A stretch of 64,000 nt of DNA from Anagrus nilaparvatae (GCA_022575985.1 JAKSXM010000125.1:186001-250000); one strand, 5' to 3'; positions 1 to 11,834 are shown, numbered from the stretch's first letter. Made by a program: numbers and translations. Notes: generated by a model from the letters alone, not told the origin.

Positions 1-2525
1 TATCTTGTTTTTTAATTACGCTGGCCTGGTGGGCCGTATTTGTTTTAGTTTTCCTCTACATAGAATATTCTCTTATTATTAGTAAACTTGGTTTATAAAA
101 ATTTTAACCAATTCAAATCGTTTCAAGCAAGTAGATCCAAAGTTTCTAATAATACAATATTTTTGATACCTATTTATATATTTATATCTTTTTTTTTTAT
201 TTCTCAGGCCTTTTGAACTGTATTTGTTAAGGTTTTTCTCTATTTTACATATTTTTTCATTATAAGTAAACTTGTTTTATAAAAATTTTAACCTATTCAA
301 ATGGTTTCATGAAAGTGGATCCACCTTTTCTAAATATACAATAATTTTAATACGTTTTTAATTTATTTATATCTTGTTTTTTAATTAAGCTGGCCTGAAG
401 GGCCGTATATGTTTTAGTTTTCCTCTACGTAGAATATTCTCTTATTATTAGTAAACTTGGTTTATAAAAATTTTAACCAATTCAAATGGTTTCATGCAAG
501 TAGATCCAAAGATTCTAAAAATACATTATTTTTGATACCTATTTAAATTTTTATATCTTGTTTTTTTATTTCTCAGGCTTTTTGGACTGTATTTGTTAAG
601 GTTTTTCTCTATTTTACATATTTTTTCATTATAAGTAAACTTGTTTTATAAAAATTTTAACCTATTCAAATGTTTTCATGAAAGTGGATCCACCTTTTCT
701 AAATATACAATAATTTTAATACTTATTTAATTTATTTATATCTTGTTTTTTAATTACGCTGGCCTGAAGGGCCGTATTTGTTTTAGTTTTCCTCTACGTA
801 GAATATTCTCTTATTATTAGTAAATTTGGTTTATAAAAATTTTAACCAATTCAAATGGTTTCATGCAAGTAGATCCAAAGATTCTAAAAATACAATATTT
901 ATGATACCTAATTAAATTTTTATATCTTGTTTTTTTATTTCTCAGGCCTTTTGGACTGTATTTGTTAAGGTTTTTCTCTATTTTACATATTTTTTCATTA
1001 TAAGTAAACTTGTTTTATAAAAATTTTAACCTATTCAAATGGTTTCATGAAAGTGGATCCACCTTTTCTAAATATACAAGAATATTAATACTTATTTAAT
1101 TTATTTATATCTTGTTTTTTAATTACGCTGGCCTGGTGGGCCGTATTTGTTTTAGTTTTCCTCTACGTAGAATATTCTCTTATTATTAGTAAACTTGGTT
1201 TATAAAAATTTTAACCAATTCAAATGGTTTCAAGCAAGTAGATCCAAGGATTCTAAAAATACAATATTTTTGATACCTATTTATATTTTTATATCTTGTT
1301 TTTTTATTTCTCAGGCCTTTTGGACTGTATTTGTTAAGGTTTTTCTCTATTTTACATATTTTTTCATTATAAGTAAACTTGTTTTATACAAATTTTAACC
1401 TATTCAAATAGTTTCATGAAAGTGGATACACCTTTTCTAAATATACAATAATTTTAATACTTTTTTAATTTATTTATATCTTGTTTTTTAATTACGCTGG
1501 CCTGAAGGGCCGTATTTGTTTTAGTTTTCCTCTACGTAGAATATTCTCTTATTATTAGTAAATTTGGTTTATAAAAATTTTAACCAATTCAAATGGTTTC
1601 ATGCAAGTAGATCCAAAGATTCTAAAAATACAATATTTTTGATACCTATTTAAATTTTTATATCTTGTTTTTTTATTTCTCAGGCCTTTTGGACTGTATT
1701 TGTTAAGGTTTTTCTCTATTTTACATATTTTTTCATTATAAGTAAACTTGTTTTATAAATATTTTAACCTATTCAAATGGTTTCATGAAAGTGGATCCAC
1801 CTTTTCTAAATATACAATAATTTTAATACTTATTTAATTTATTTATATCTTGTTTTTTAATTACGCTGGCCTGGTGGGCCGTATTTGTTTTAGTTTTCCT
1901 CTACATAGAATATTCTCTTATTATTAGTAAACTTGGTTTATAAAAATTTTAACCAATTCAAATGGTTTCAAGCAAGTAGATCCAAGGATTCTAAAAATAC
2001 ATTATTTTTGATACCTATTTATATTTTTATATCTTGTTTTTTTATTTCTCAGGCCTTTTGGACTGTATTTGTTAAGGTTTTTCTCTATTTTACATATTTT
2101 TTCATTATAAGTAAACTTGTTTTATAAAAATTTTAACCTATTCAAATGATTTCATGAAAGTAGATCCACCTTTTATAAATATACAATAATTTTAATACTT
2201 ATTTAATTTATTTATATCTTGTTTTTTAATTACGCTGGCCTGAAGGGCCGTATTTGTTTAAGTTTTTCTCTACGTAGAATATTCTCTCATTATTAGTAAA
2301 ATTGGTTTATAAAAATTTTAACCAATTCAAATGAATTCATAAAAGTGGATCCAAAGATTCTAAAAATACAATATTTTTGATAAGTATTTAAATTTTTATA
2401 TCTTGTTTTTTTATTTCTCAGGCCTATTGGACTGTATTTGTTAAGGTTTTTCTCTATTTTACATATTTTTTCATTATAAGTAAACTTGTTTTATAAAAAT
2501 TTTAACCTATTCAAATGGTTTCATG
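1..2525 (+). repeat. Long-range duplicated block, copy 1 (paired with 18684-21208)
   Basis: This block matches 18684-21208 base for base almost throughout, at a fixed displacement of 18,683 bp. Rare shared variants support the pairing: TCGTTTCAAGC with TTTCTAATAATAC, AATTAAGCTGG, GCCGTATATG, AAATGTTTTCATG, TTTATACAAATTTT, and CAGGCCTATTGG near 2422. Similarity ends at 2526. The left end lies outside the window. The block is standard A-B dimers. Confidence 0.9.
1754..1938 (+). repeat. Representative type B1 monomer (TGGTG loop)
   Basis: The B1 form has TGGTG instead of TGAAG between the two GGCC tetramers. In most copies it also has CTACATAG instead of CTACGTAG. The second change is a G-to-A transition at a CpG and destroys the 8 bp palindrome. 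B1 copies are scattered through the window, for example near 4575, 7275, 18345, 30110 and 59285. The two markers usually travel together, so B1 is a real subfamily. A few TGGTG copies, such as the one near 1135, keep CTACGTAG. Confidence 0.88.
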
Positions 2526-4339
2526 AAAGTGAATCCACCTATCTAAATATACATTAATTTTAATACTTATTTAATTTATTTATATCTTGTTTTTTAATTA
2601 CGCTGGCCTCAAGGGCCATATTTGTTTAAGTTTTTCTCTACGTAGAATATTCTCTCATTATTTGTAAAATGGGTTTATAAAAATTTTAACCAATTCAAAT
2701 GGTTTTATGCAAGTAGATCCAACGTTTATAAAATTACAATAATTTTGATACCTAATTAAATTTTTTATATCTTGTTTTTTTTTTTCTCAGGCCTTTTGGA
2801 CTGTATTTGTTTAGGTTTTTCTCTATTTCACATATTTTTTCATTATAAGTAAACTTGTTTTATAAAAATTTCAACCTATTCTAATGGTTTCATGCAAGTG
2901 GATCCAACGTTTATAAAAATACAATAATTTTGATACCTATTTAAATTTTTTATATTATGTTTTTTTATTTCTCAGGCCTTTTGGACTGTATTTGTTAAGG
3001 TTTTTCTCTATTTTACATATTTTTTTATTATAAGTAAACTTGTTTTATAAAAATTTTAACCTATTCAAATGGTTTCATGAAAGTGGATCCACCTTTTCTA
3101 AATATACAATAATTTTAATACTTATTTAATTTATTTATATCTTGTTTTTTAATTACGCTGGCCTGGTGGGCCGTATTTGTTTTAGTTTTCCTCTACATAG
3201 AATATTCTCTTATTATTAGTAAACTTCGTTTATAAAAATTTTAACCAATTCAAATGGTTTCAAGCAAGTAGATCCAAAGATTCTAAAAATACAATATTTT
3301 TGATACCTATTTATATTTTTATATCTTGTTTTTTTATTTCTCAGGCCTTTTGGACTGTATTTGTTAAGGTTTTTCTCTATTTTTACATATTTTTTCATTA
3401 TAAGTAAACTTGTATTATAAAAATTTTAACCTATTCAAATGGTTTCATGAAAGTGGATCCACCTTTTCTAAATATACAATAATTTTAATACTTTTTTAAT
3501 TTATTTATATCTTGTTTTTTAATTACGCTGGCCTGAAGGGCCGTATTTGTTTTAGTTTTCCTCTACGTAGAATATTCTCTTATTATTAGTAAACTTGGTT
3601 TATAAAATTTTTAACCAATTCAAATGGTTTCATGCAAGTAGATCCAAAGATTCTAAAAATACAATATTTTTGATACCTATTTAAATTTTTATATCTTATT
3701 TTTTTATTTCTCAGGCCTTTTGGACTGTATTTGTTAAGGTTTTTCTCTATTTTACATATTTTTTCATTATAAGTAAACTTGTTTTATAAAAATTTTAACC
3801 TATTCAAATGGTTTCATGAAAGTGGATCCACCTTTTCTAAATATACAATAATTTTAATACTTTTTTAATTTATTTATATCTTGTTTTTTAATTACGCTGG
3901 CCTGAAGGGCCGTATTTGTTTTAGTTTTCCTCTACGTAGAATATTCTCTTATTATTAGTAAACTTGGTTTATAAAATTTTTAACCAATTCAAATGGTTTC
4001 ATGCAAGTAGATCCAAAGATTCTAAAAATACAATATTTTTGATACCTATTTAAATTTTTATATCTTGTTTTTTTTATTTCTCAGGCCTTTTGGACTGTAT
4101 TTGTTAAGGTTTTTCTCTATTTTACATATTTTTTCATTATAAGTAAACTTGTTTTATAAAAATTTTAACCTATTCAAATGGTTTCATGAAAGTGGATCCA
4201 CCTTTTCTAAATATACAATAATTTTAATACTTATTTAATTTATTTATATCTTGTTTTTTAATTACGCTGGCCTGAAGGGCCGTATTTGTTTAAGTTTTTC
4301 TCTACGTAGAATATTCTCTCATTATTAGTAAAATTGGTT

Positions 4340-4456
4340 TATAAAAATTTTAACCAATTTTTATATCTTGTTTTTTTATTTCTCAGGCCTTTTGGACTGT
4401 ATTTGTTAAGGTTTTTCTCTATTTTACATATTTTTTCATTATAAGTAAACTTGTTT
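4340..4456 (+). repeat. Truncated A monomer (117 bp, 67 bp deletion)
   Basis: This A monomer jumps from AACCAATT straight to TTTATATC, losing 67 bp relative to the 184 bp form. An AATT sequence at both deletion edges gives 4 bp of microhomology at the joint. The identical deletion occurs at 5011-5127, 671 bp away. That is exactly two dimers (738 bp) minus 67, so the deleted copy was itself duplicated. Confidence 0.9.
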
Positions 4457-5010
4457 TATAAAAATTTTAACCTATTCAAATGGTTTCATGAAAGTGGATC
4501 CACCTTTTCTAAATATACAATAATTTTAATACTTATTTAATTTATTTATATCTTGTTTTTTAATTACGCTGGCCTGGTGGGCCGTATTTGTTTTAGTTTT
4601 CCTCTACATAGAATATTCTCTTATTATTAGTAAACTTGGTTTATAAAAATTTTAACCAATTCAAATGGTTTCAAGCAAGTAGATCCAAAGATTCTAAAAA
4701 TACAATATTTTTGATACCTATTTATATTTTTATATCTTGTTTTTTTATTTCTCAGGCCTTTTGGACTGTATTTGTTAAGGTATTTCTCTATTTTACATAT
4801 TTTTTCACTATAAGTAAACTTGTTTTTTAAAAATTTTAACCTACTCAAATGGTTTCATGAAAGTGGATCCACCTTTTCTAAATATACAATAATTTTAATA
4901 CTTATTTAATTTATTTATATCTTGTTTTTTAATTACGCTGGCCTGAAGGGCCGTATTTGTTTAAGTTTTTCTCTACGTAGAATATTCTCTCATTATTAGT
5001 AAAATTGGTT

Positions 5011-5127
5011 TATAAAAATTTTAACCAATTTTTATATCTTGTTTTTTTATTTCTCAGGCCTTTTGGACTGTATTTGTTAAGGTTTTTCTCTATTTTACAT
5101 ATTTTTTCATTATAAGTAAACTTGTTT
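5011..5127 (+). repeat. Truncated A monomer, second copy of the 67 bp deletion
   Basis: This has the same breakpoint and the same 117 bp length as the monomer at 4340-4456. It marks a recent local duplication of about 671 bp. The following B monomer has TAATGCTTA where the partner has TAATACTTA, so the copies have begun to diverge. Confidence 0.9.
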
Positions 5128-5590
5128 TATAAAAATTTTAACCTATTCAAATGGTTTCATGAAAGTGGATCCACCTTTTCTAAATATACAATAATTTTAA
5201 TGCTTATTTAATTTATTTATATCTTGTTTTTTAATTACGCTGGCCTGGTGGGCCGTATTTGTTTTAGTTTTCCTCTACATAGAATATTCTCTTATTATTA
5301 GTAAACTTGGTTTATAAAAATTTTAACCTATTCAAATGGTTTCATGCAAGTAGATCCAAAGATTCTAAAAATACATTATTTTTGATACCTATTTAAATTT
5401 TTATATCTTGTTTTTTTATTTCTTAGGCCTTTTGGACTGTATTTGTTAAGGTTTTTCTCTATTTTACATATTTTTTCATTATAAGTAAACTTGTTTTATA
5501 AAAATTTTAACCTATTCAAATGGTTTCATGAAAGTGGATCCACCTTTTCTAAATATACAATAATTTTAATACTTTTTTAATTTATTTATA

Positions 5591-6730
5591 TCCTGTTTTT
5601 TAATTACGCTGGCCTGAAGGGCCGTATTTGTTTTAGTTTTCCTCTACGTAGAATATTCTCTTATTATTAGTAAACTTGGTTTATAAAAATTTTAACCAAT
5701 TCAAATGGTTTCATGCAAGTAGATCCAAAGATTCTAAAAATACAATATTTTTGATACCTATTTAAATTTTTATATCTTGTTTTTATATTTCTCAGGCTTT
5801 TTGGACTGTATTTGTTAAGGTTTTTCTCTATTTTACATATTTTTTCATTATAAGTAAACTTGTTTTATAAAAATTTTAACCTATTCAAATGGTTTCATGA
5901 AAGTGGATCCACCTTTTCTAAATATACAATAATTTTAATACTTATTTAATTTATTTATATCTTGTTTTTTAATTACGCTGGCCTGAAGGGCCGTATTTGT
6001 TTAAGTTTTTCTCTACGTAGAATATTCTCTCATTATTAGTAAAATTGGTTTATAAAAATTTTAACCAATTCAAATGAATTCATAAAAGTGGATCCAAAGA
6101 TTCTAAAAATACAATATTTTTGATACCTATTTAAATTTTTATATCTTGTTTTTTTATTTCTCAGGCCTTTTGGACTGTATTTGTTAAGGTTTTTCTCTAT
6201 TTTACATATTTTTTCATTATAAGTAAACTTGTTTTATAAAAATTTTAACCTATTCAAATGGTTTCATGAAAGTGGATCCACCTTTTCTAAATATACAATA
6301 ATTTTAATACTTATTTAATTTATTTATATCTTGTTTTTTAATTACGCTGGCCTGAAGAGCCGTATTTGTTTTAGTTTTCCTCTACGTAGAATATTCTCTT
6401 ATTATTAGTAAACTTGGTTAATAAAAATTTTAACCAATTCAAATGGTTTCATGCAAGTAGATCCAAAGATTCTAAAAATACATTATTTTTGATACCTATT
6501 TAAATTTTTATATCTTGTTTTTTTATTTCTCAGGCTTTTTGGACTGTATTTGTTAAGGTTTTTCTCTATTTTACATATTTTTTCATTATAAGTAAACTTG
6601 TTTTATAAAAGTTTTAACCTATTCAAATGGTTTCATGAAAGTGGATCCACCTTTTCTAAATATACAATAATTTTAATACTTATTTAATTTATTTATATCT
6701 TGTTTTTTAATTACGCTGGCCTGAAGGGCC
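5591..6730 (+). repeat. HOR segment repeated at 8173-9312 (offset 2,582 bp)
   Basis: The displacement is constant at 2,582 bp, about 14 monomers. Shared markers include GTTTTTATATTTC (5779 and 8361), GAAGAGCC (6351 and 8933), GTTAATAAAAATT and AAAAGTTTTAACC. The match stops at 6731. There the downstream pairing shifts to a 2,950 bp displacement, as if one extra 368 bp dimer (about 9292-9660) had been inserted in the second copy. Confidence 0.85.
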
Positions 6731-7894
6731 GTATTTGTTTTAGGTTTCCTCTACGTAGAATATTCTCTTATTATTAGTAAACTTGGTTTATAAAAATTTT
6801 AACCAATTCAAATGGTTTCATGCAAGTAGATCCAAAGATTTATTCTATCAATATTTTTGATACCTATTTAAATTTTTATATCTTGTTTTTTTATTTCCCA
6901 GGCCTTTTGGACTGTATTTGTTAAGGTTTTTCTCTATTTTACATATTTTTTCATTATAAGTAAACTTGTTTTATAAAAATTTTAACCTATTCAAATGGTT
7001 TCATGCAAGTGGATCCAACGTTTATAAAAATACAATAATTTTGATACCTATTTAAATTTTTTATATTATGTTTTTTTATTTCTCAGGCCTTTTGGACTGT
7101 ATTTGTTTAAGTTTTTCTCTATTTTAAATATTTTTCTATTATAAGTAAACTTGGTTTATATAAATTTTAACCAATTCAAATGGTTTCATGAAAGTGGATC
7201 CACCTTTTCTAAATATACAATAATTTTAATACTTATTTAATTTATTTATATCTTGTTTTTTAATTACGCTGGCCTGGTGGGCCGTATTTGTTTTAGTTTT
7301 CCTCTACATAGAATATTCTCTTATTATTAGTAAACTTGGTTTATAAAAATTTTAACCAATTCAAATGGTTTCATGCAAGTAGATCCAAAGATTTATTCTA
7401 TCAATATTTTTGATACCTATTTAAATTTTTATATCTTGTTTTTTTATTTCCCAAGCCTTTTGGACTGTATTTGTTAAGGTTTTTCTCTATTTTACATATT
7501 TTTTCATTATAAGTAAACTTGTTTTATAAAAATTTTAACCTATTCAAATGGTTTCATGCAAGTGGATCCAACGTTTATAAAAATACAATAATTTTGATAC
7601 CTATTTAAATTTTTTATATTATGTTTTTTTATTTCTCAGGCCTTTTGGACTGTATTTGTTTAAGTTTTTCTCTATTTTATATATTTTTCTATTATAAGTA
7701 AACTTGGTTTATATAAATTTTAACCAATTCAAATGGTTTCATGAAAGTGGATCCACCTTTTCTAAATATACAATAATTTTAATACTTATTTAATTTATTT
7801 ATATCTTGTTTTTTAATTACGCTGGCCTGAAGGGCCGTATTTGTTTTAGTTTTCCTCTACGTAGAATATTCTCTTATTATTAGTAAATTTGGTT

Positions 7895-8078
7895 TATAAA
7901 AATTTTAACCAATTCAAATGGTTTCATGCAAGTAGATCCAAAGATTCTAAAAATACAATATTTTTGATACCTATTTAAATTTTTATATCTTGTTTTTTTA
8001 TTTCTCAGGCCTTTTGGACTGTATTTGTTAAGGTTTTTCTCTATTTTACATATTTTTTCATTATAAGTAAACTTGTTT
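7895..8078 (+). repeat. Representative type A monomer (184 bp)
   Basis: This is a typical A monomer. It opens with TATAAAAATTTTAACC, then AATTCAAATGG, CATGCAAGTAGATCC, a long T-rich stretch, the A-type core CTCAGGCCTTTTGGACTG, and ends with ATAAGTAAACTTG. Type A has a single GGCC where type B has two. Common variants are CAAGCAAG for CATGCAAG, TTTATATTT for TTTAAATTT, and CAGGCTTTTTGG for CAGGCCTTTTGG. The TTTATATTT variant opens the recurrent 64-codon frame. Confidence 0.95.
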
Positions 8079-8263
8079 TATAAAAATTTTAACCTATTCA
8101 AATGGTTTCATGAAAGTGGATCCACCTTTTCTAAATATACAATAATTTTAATACTTTTTTAATTTATTTATATCTTGTTTTTTAATTACGCTGGCCTGAA
8201 GGGCCGTATTTGTTTTAGTTTTCCTCTACGTAGAATATTCTCTTATTATTAGTAAACTTGGTT
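8079..8263 (+). repeat. Representative type B2 monomer (185 bp)
   Basis: Type B differs from A by GAAAGTGGATCCACC (a BamHI site), by TTTAATTTATTTATATC, by the GC-rich core CTGGCCTGAAGGGCCG, and by the palindrome CTACGTAG followed by GAATATTC. The B2 form has the TGAAG loop, TTTTAGTTTTCC and CTACGTAG, and ends in TAAACTTGG or TAAATTTGG. The usual next monomer is type A. Confidence 0.93.
8193..8205. other. GC-rich inverted repeat GGCC-TGAAG-GGCC (example)
   Basis: Nearly every B monomer carries two GGCC tetramers separated by 5 nt. They could pair into a 4 bp all-GC stem with a 5 nt loop. In this example the arms are 8193-8196 and 8202-8205. This is the only GC-rich block in the unit. Loop sequences are TGAAG or TGGTG. 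GGCATGG copies (for example at 25131 and 37687) and GAAGAGCC copies break an arm. Folding in vivo, or protein binding, is unproven. Confidence 0.8.
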
Positions 8264-8447
8264 TATAAAAATTTTAACCAATTCAAATGGTTTCATGCAA
8301 GTAGATCCAAAGATTCTAAAAATACAATATTTTTGATACCTATTTAAATTTTTATATCTTGTTTTTATATTTCTCAGGCTTTTTGGACTGTATTTGTTAA
8401 GGTTTTTCTCTATTTTACATATTTTTTCATTATAAGTAAACTTGTTT

Positions 8448-8632
8448 TATAAAAATTTTAACCTATTCAAATGGTTTCATGAAAGTGGATCCACCTTTTC
8501 TAAATATACAATAATTTTAATACTTATTTAATTTATTTATATCTTGTTTTTTAATTACGCTGGCCTGAAGGGCCGTATTTGTTTAAGTTTTTCTCTACGT
8601 AGAATATTCTCTCATTATTAGTAAAATTGGTT
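8448..8632 (+). repeat. Representative type B3 monomer
   Basis: B3 has the TGAAG loop but TTTAAGTTTTTCTC in place of TTTTAGTTTTCCTC, then TTCTCTCATT and the ending TAAAATTGG. It is usually followed by an A variant carrying ATGAATTCAT or TTTTATGCAAG. One sub-branch has CTTTACGTAG and is followed directly by another B (for example the junction at 17485/17486). Confidence 0.88.
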
Positions 8633-8816
8633 TATAAAAATTTTAACCAATTCAAATGAATTCATAAAAGTGGATCCAAAGATTCTAAAAATACAATATT
8701 TTTGATACCTATTTAAATTTTTATATCTTGTTTTTTTATTTCTCAGGCCTTTTGGACTGTATTTGTTAAGGTTTTTCTCTATTTTACATATTTTTTCATT
8801 ATAAGTAAACTTGTTT
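8633..8816 (+). repeat. A-variant monomer with a 10 bp ATGAATTCAT palindrome
   Basis: In this A variant, GGTTTCATGCAAGTAG is replaced by GAATTCATAAAAGTGG. This creates a perfect 10 bp palindrome at 8656-8665 that contains an EcoRI site. The rest is canonical A. The variant nearly always follows B3. A derivative with AAATAAATTCAT, which breaks the palindrome, occurs near 33712, 35560, 40922 and 60480. Confidence 0.88.
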
Positions 8817-9574
8817 TATAAAAATTTTAACCTATTCAAATGGTTTCATGAAAGTGGATCCACCTTTTCTAAATATACAATAATTTTAATACTTATTTAA
8901 TTTATTTATATCTTGTTTTTTAATTACGCTGGCCTGAAGAGCCGTATTTGTTTTAGTTTTCCTCTACGTAGAATATTCTCTTATTATTAGTAAACTTGGT
9001 TAATAAAAATTTTAACCAATTCAAATGGTTTCATGCAAGTAGATCCAAAGATTCTAAAAATACATTATTTTTGATACCTATTTAAATTTTTATATCTTGT
9101 TTTTTTATTTCTCAGGCTTTTTGGACTTTATTTGTTAAGGTTTTTCTCTATTTTACATATTTTTTCATTATAAGTAAACTTGTTTTATAAAAGTTTTAAC
9201 CTATTCAAATGGTTTCATGAAAGTGGATCCACCTTTTCTAAATATACAATAATTTTAATACTTATTTAATTTATTTATATCTTGTTTTTTAATTACGCTG
9301 GCCTGAAGGGCCATATTTGTTTTAGTTTTCCTCTACGTAGAATATTCTCTTATTATTAGTAAATTTGGTTTATAAAAATTTTAACCAATTCAAATGGTTT
9401 CATGCAAGTAGATCCAAAGATTCTAAAAATACAATATTTTTGATACCTATTTAAAATTTATATCTTGTTTTTTTATTTCTCAGGCCTTTTGGACTGTATT
9501 TGTTAAGGTTTTTCTCTATTTTACATATTTTTTCATTATAAGTAAACTTGTTTTATAAAAATTTTAACCTATTC

Positions 9575-11834
9575 AAATGGTTTCATGAAAGTGGATCCAC
9601 CTTTTCTAAATATACAATAATTTTAATACTTATTTAATTTATTTATATCTTGTTTTTTAATTACGCTGGCCTGAAGGGCCGTATTTGTTTTAGGTTTCCT
9701 TTACGTAGAATATTCTCTTATTATTAGTAAACTTGGTTTATAAAAATTTTAACCAATTCAAATGGTTTCATGCAAGTAGATCCAAAGATTTATTCTATCA
9801 ATATTTTTGATACCTATTTAAATTTTTATATCTTGTTTTTTTATTTCCCAGGCCTTTTGGACTGTATTTGTTAAGGTTTTTCTCTATTTTACATATTTTT
9901 TCATTATAAGTAAACTTGTTTTATAAAAATTTTAACCTATTCAAATGGTTTCATGCAAGTGGATCCAACGTTTATAAAAATACAATAATTTTGATACCTA
10001 TTTAAATTTTTTATATTATGTTTTTTTATTTCTCAGGCCTTTTGGACTGTATTTGTTTAAGTTTTTCTCTATTTTATATATTTTTCTATTATAAGTAAAC
10101 TTGGTTTATATAAATTTTAACCAATTCAAATGGTTTCATGAAAGTGGATCCACCTTTTCTAAATATACAATAATTTTAATACTTATTTAATTTATTTATA
10201 TCTTGTTTTTTAATTACGCTGGCCTGGTGGGCCGTATTTGTTTTAGTTTTCCTCTACATAGAATATTCTCTTATTATTAGTAAACTTGGTTTATAAAAAT
10301 TTTAACCAATTCAAATGGTTTCATGCAAGTAGATCCAAAGATTTATTCTATCAATATTTTTGATACCTATTTAAATTTTTATATCCTGTTTTTTTATTTC
10401 CCAGGCCTTTTGGACTGTATTTGTTAAGGTTTTTCTCTATTTTACATATTTTTTCATTATAAGTAAACTTGTTTTATAAAAATTTTAACTTATTCAAATG
10501 GTTTCATGCAAGTGGATCCAACGTTTAAAAAAATACAATAATTTTGATACCTATTTAAATTTTTTATATTATGTTTTTTTATTTCTCAGGCCTTTTGGAC
10601 TGTATTTGTTTAAGTTTTTCTCTATTTTATATATTTTTCTATTATAAGTAAACTTGGTTTATATAAATTTTAACCAATTCAAATGGTTTCATGAAAGTGG
10701 ATCCACCTTTTCTAAATATACAATAATTTTAATACTTATTTAATTTATTTATATCTTGTTTTTTAATTACGCTGGCCTGAAGGGCCGTATTTGTTTTAGT
10801 TTTCCTCTACGTAGAATATTCTCTTATTATTAGTAAATTTGGTTTATAAAAATTTTAACCAATTCAAATGGTTTCATGCAAGTAGATCCAAAGATTCTAA
10901 AAATACAATATTTTTGATACCTATTTAAATTTTTATATCTTGTTTTTTTATTTCTCAGGCCTTTTGGACTGTATTTGTTAAGGTTTTTCTCTATTTTACA
11001 TATTTTTTCATTATAAGTAAACTTGTTTTATAAAAATTTTAACCTATTCAAATGGTTTCATGAAAGTGGATCCACCTTTTCTAAATATACAATAATTTTA
11101 ATACTTTTTTAATTTATTTATATCTTGTTTTTTAATTACGCTGGCCTGAAGGGCCGTATTTGTTTTAGTTTTCCTCTACGTAGAATATTCTCTTATTATT
11201 AGTAAACTTGGTTTATAAAAATTTTAACCAATTCAAATGGTTTCATGCAAGTAGATCCAAAGATTCTAAAAATACAATATTTTTGATACCTATTTAAATT
11301 TTTATATCTTGTTTTTATATTTCTCAGGCTTTTTGGACTGTATTTGTTAAGGTTTTTCTCTATTTTACATATTTTTTCATTATAAGTAAACTTGTTTTAT
11401 AAAAATTTTAACCTATTCAAATGGTTTCATGAAAGTGGATCCACCTTTTCTAAATATACAATAATTTTAATACTTATTTAATTTATTTATATCTTGTTTT
11501 TTAATTACGCTGGCCTGAAGGGCCGTATTTGTTTAAGTTTTTCTCTACGTAGAATATTCTCTCATTATTAGTAAAATTGGTTTATAAAAATTTTAACCAA
11601 TTCAAATGAATTCATAAAAGTGGATCCAAAGATTCTAAAAATACAATATTTTTGATACCTATTTAAATTTTTATATCTTGTTTTTTTATTTCTCAGGCCT
11701 TTTGGACTGTATTTGTTAAGGTTTTTCTCTATTTTACATATTTTTTCATTATAAGTAAACTTGTTTTATAAAAATTTTAACCTATTCAAATGGTTTCATG
11801 AAAGTGGATCCACCTTTTCTAAATATACAATAAT
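9575..11834 (+). repeat. 2,950 bp higher-order repeat, copy 2 (partial)
   Basis: This is the second copy of the 2,950 bp unit. It matches 6625-8884 with only scattered point changes, for example TTTACGTAG near 9700, AACTTATTC near 10488 and a run of seven A near 10527. It stops matching at about 11835, where TAATATTAAT replaces TAATTTTAAT. Confidence 0.85.

Larger units (their letters stand above)
2526..5590 (+). repeat. Irregular dimer array with truncated monomers
   Basis: This stretch lacks a long clean HOR partner in the window. From 2526 to about 3060 it holds C- and D-like monomers with many private changes (GGGCCATATTTG, TAAAATGGG, a longer T run near 2780). Afterwards it is mostly A-B dimers in which B alternates between B1, B2 and B3. 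It contains two 117 bp truncated A monomers, listed separately. No gene is visible. Confidence 0.85.
6625..9574 (+). repeat. 2,950 bp higher-order repeat, copy 1 (16 monomers)
   Basis: The unit repeats with a displacement of 2,950 bp, equal to eight 369 bp dimers. Matching runs from about 6625 to 8884 against 9575 to 11834. Diagnostic variants are TTTTAGGTTTCC (6741 and 9691), the GATTTATTCTATCAATATT patch in A monomers (near 6836 and 7391), and paired D monomers. Ends are approximate because neighbouring repeats are so similar. Confidence 0.85.

Noticed and set aside
205..220. Expanded T runs (10 or more T) as a microsatellite
   Set aside because: They arise from a G-to-T change in TCTTGTTTTTTT within one A sub-branch and are inherited with it (near 18868, 24928, 26224, 39150, 44512). 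They are not length-variable tracts in their own right.
405..430. AATTAAGCTGG and GCCGTATATG variant as a regulatory site
   Set aside because: It occurs only in the two copies of the long-range duplicated block (near 400 and 19070) and is best explained as point changes in one B monomer.
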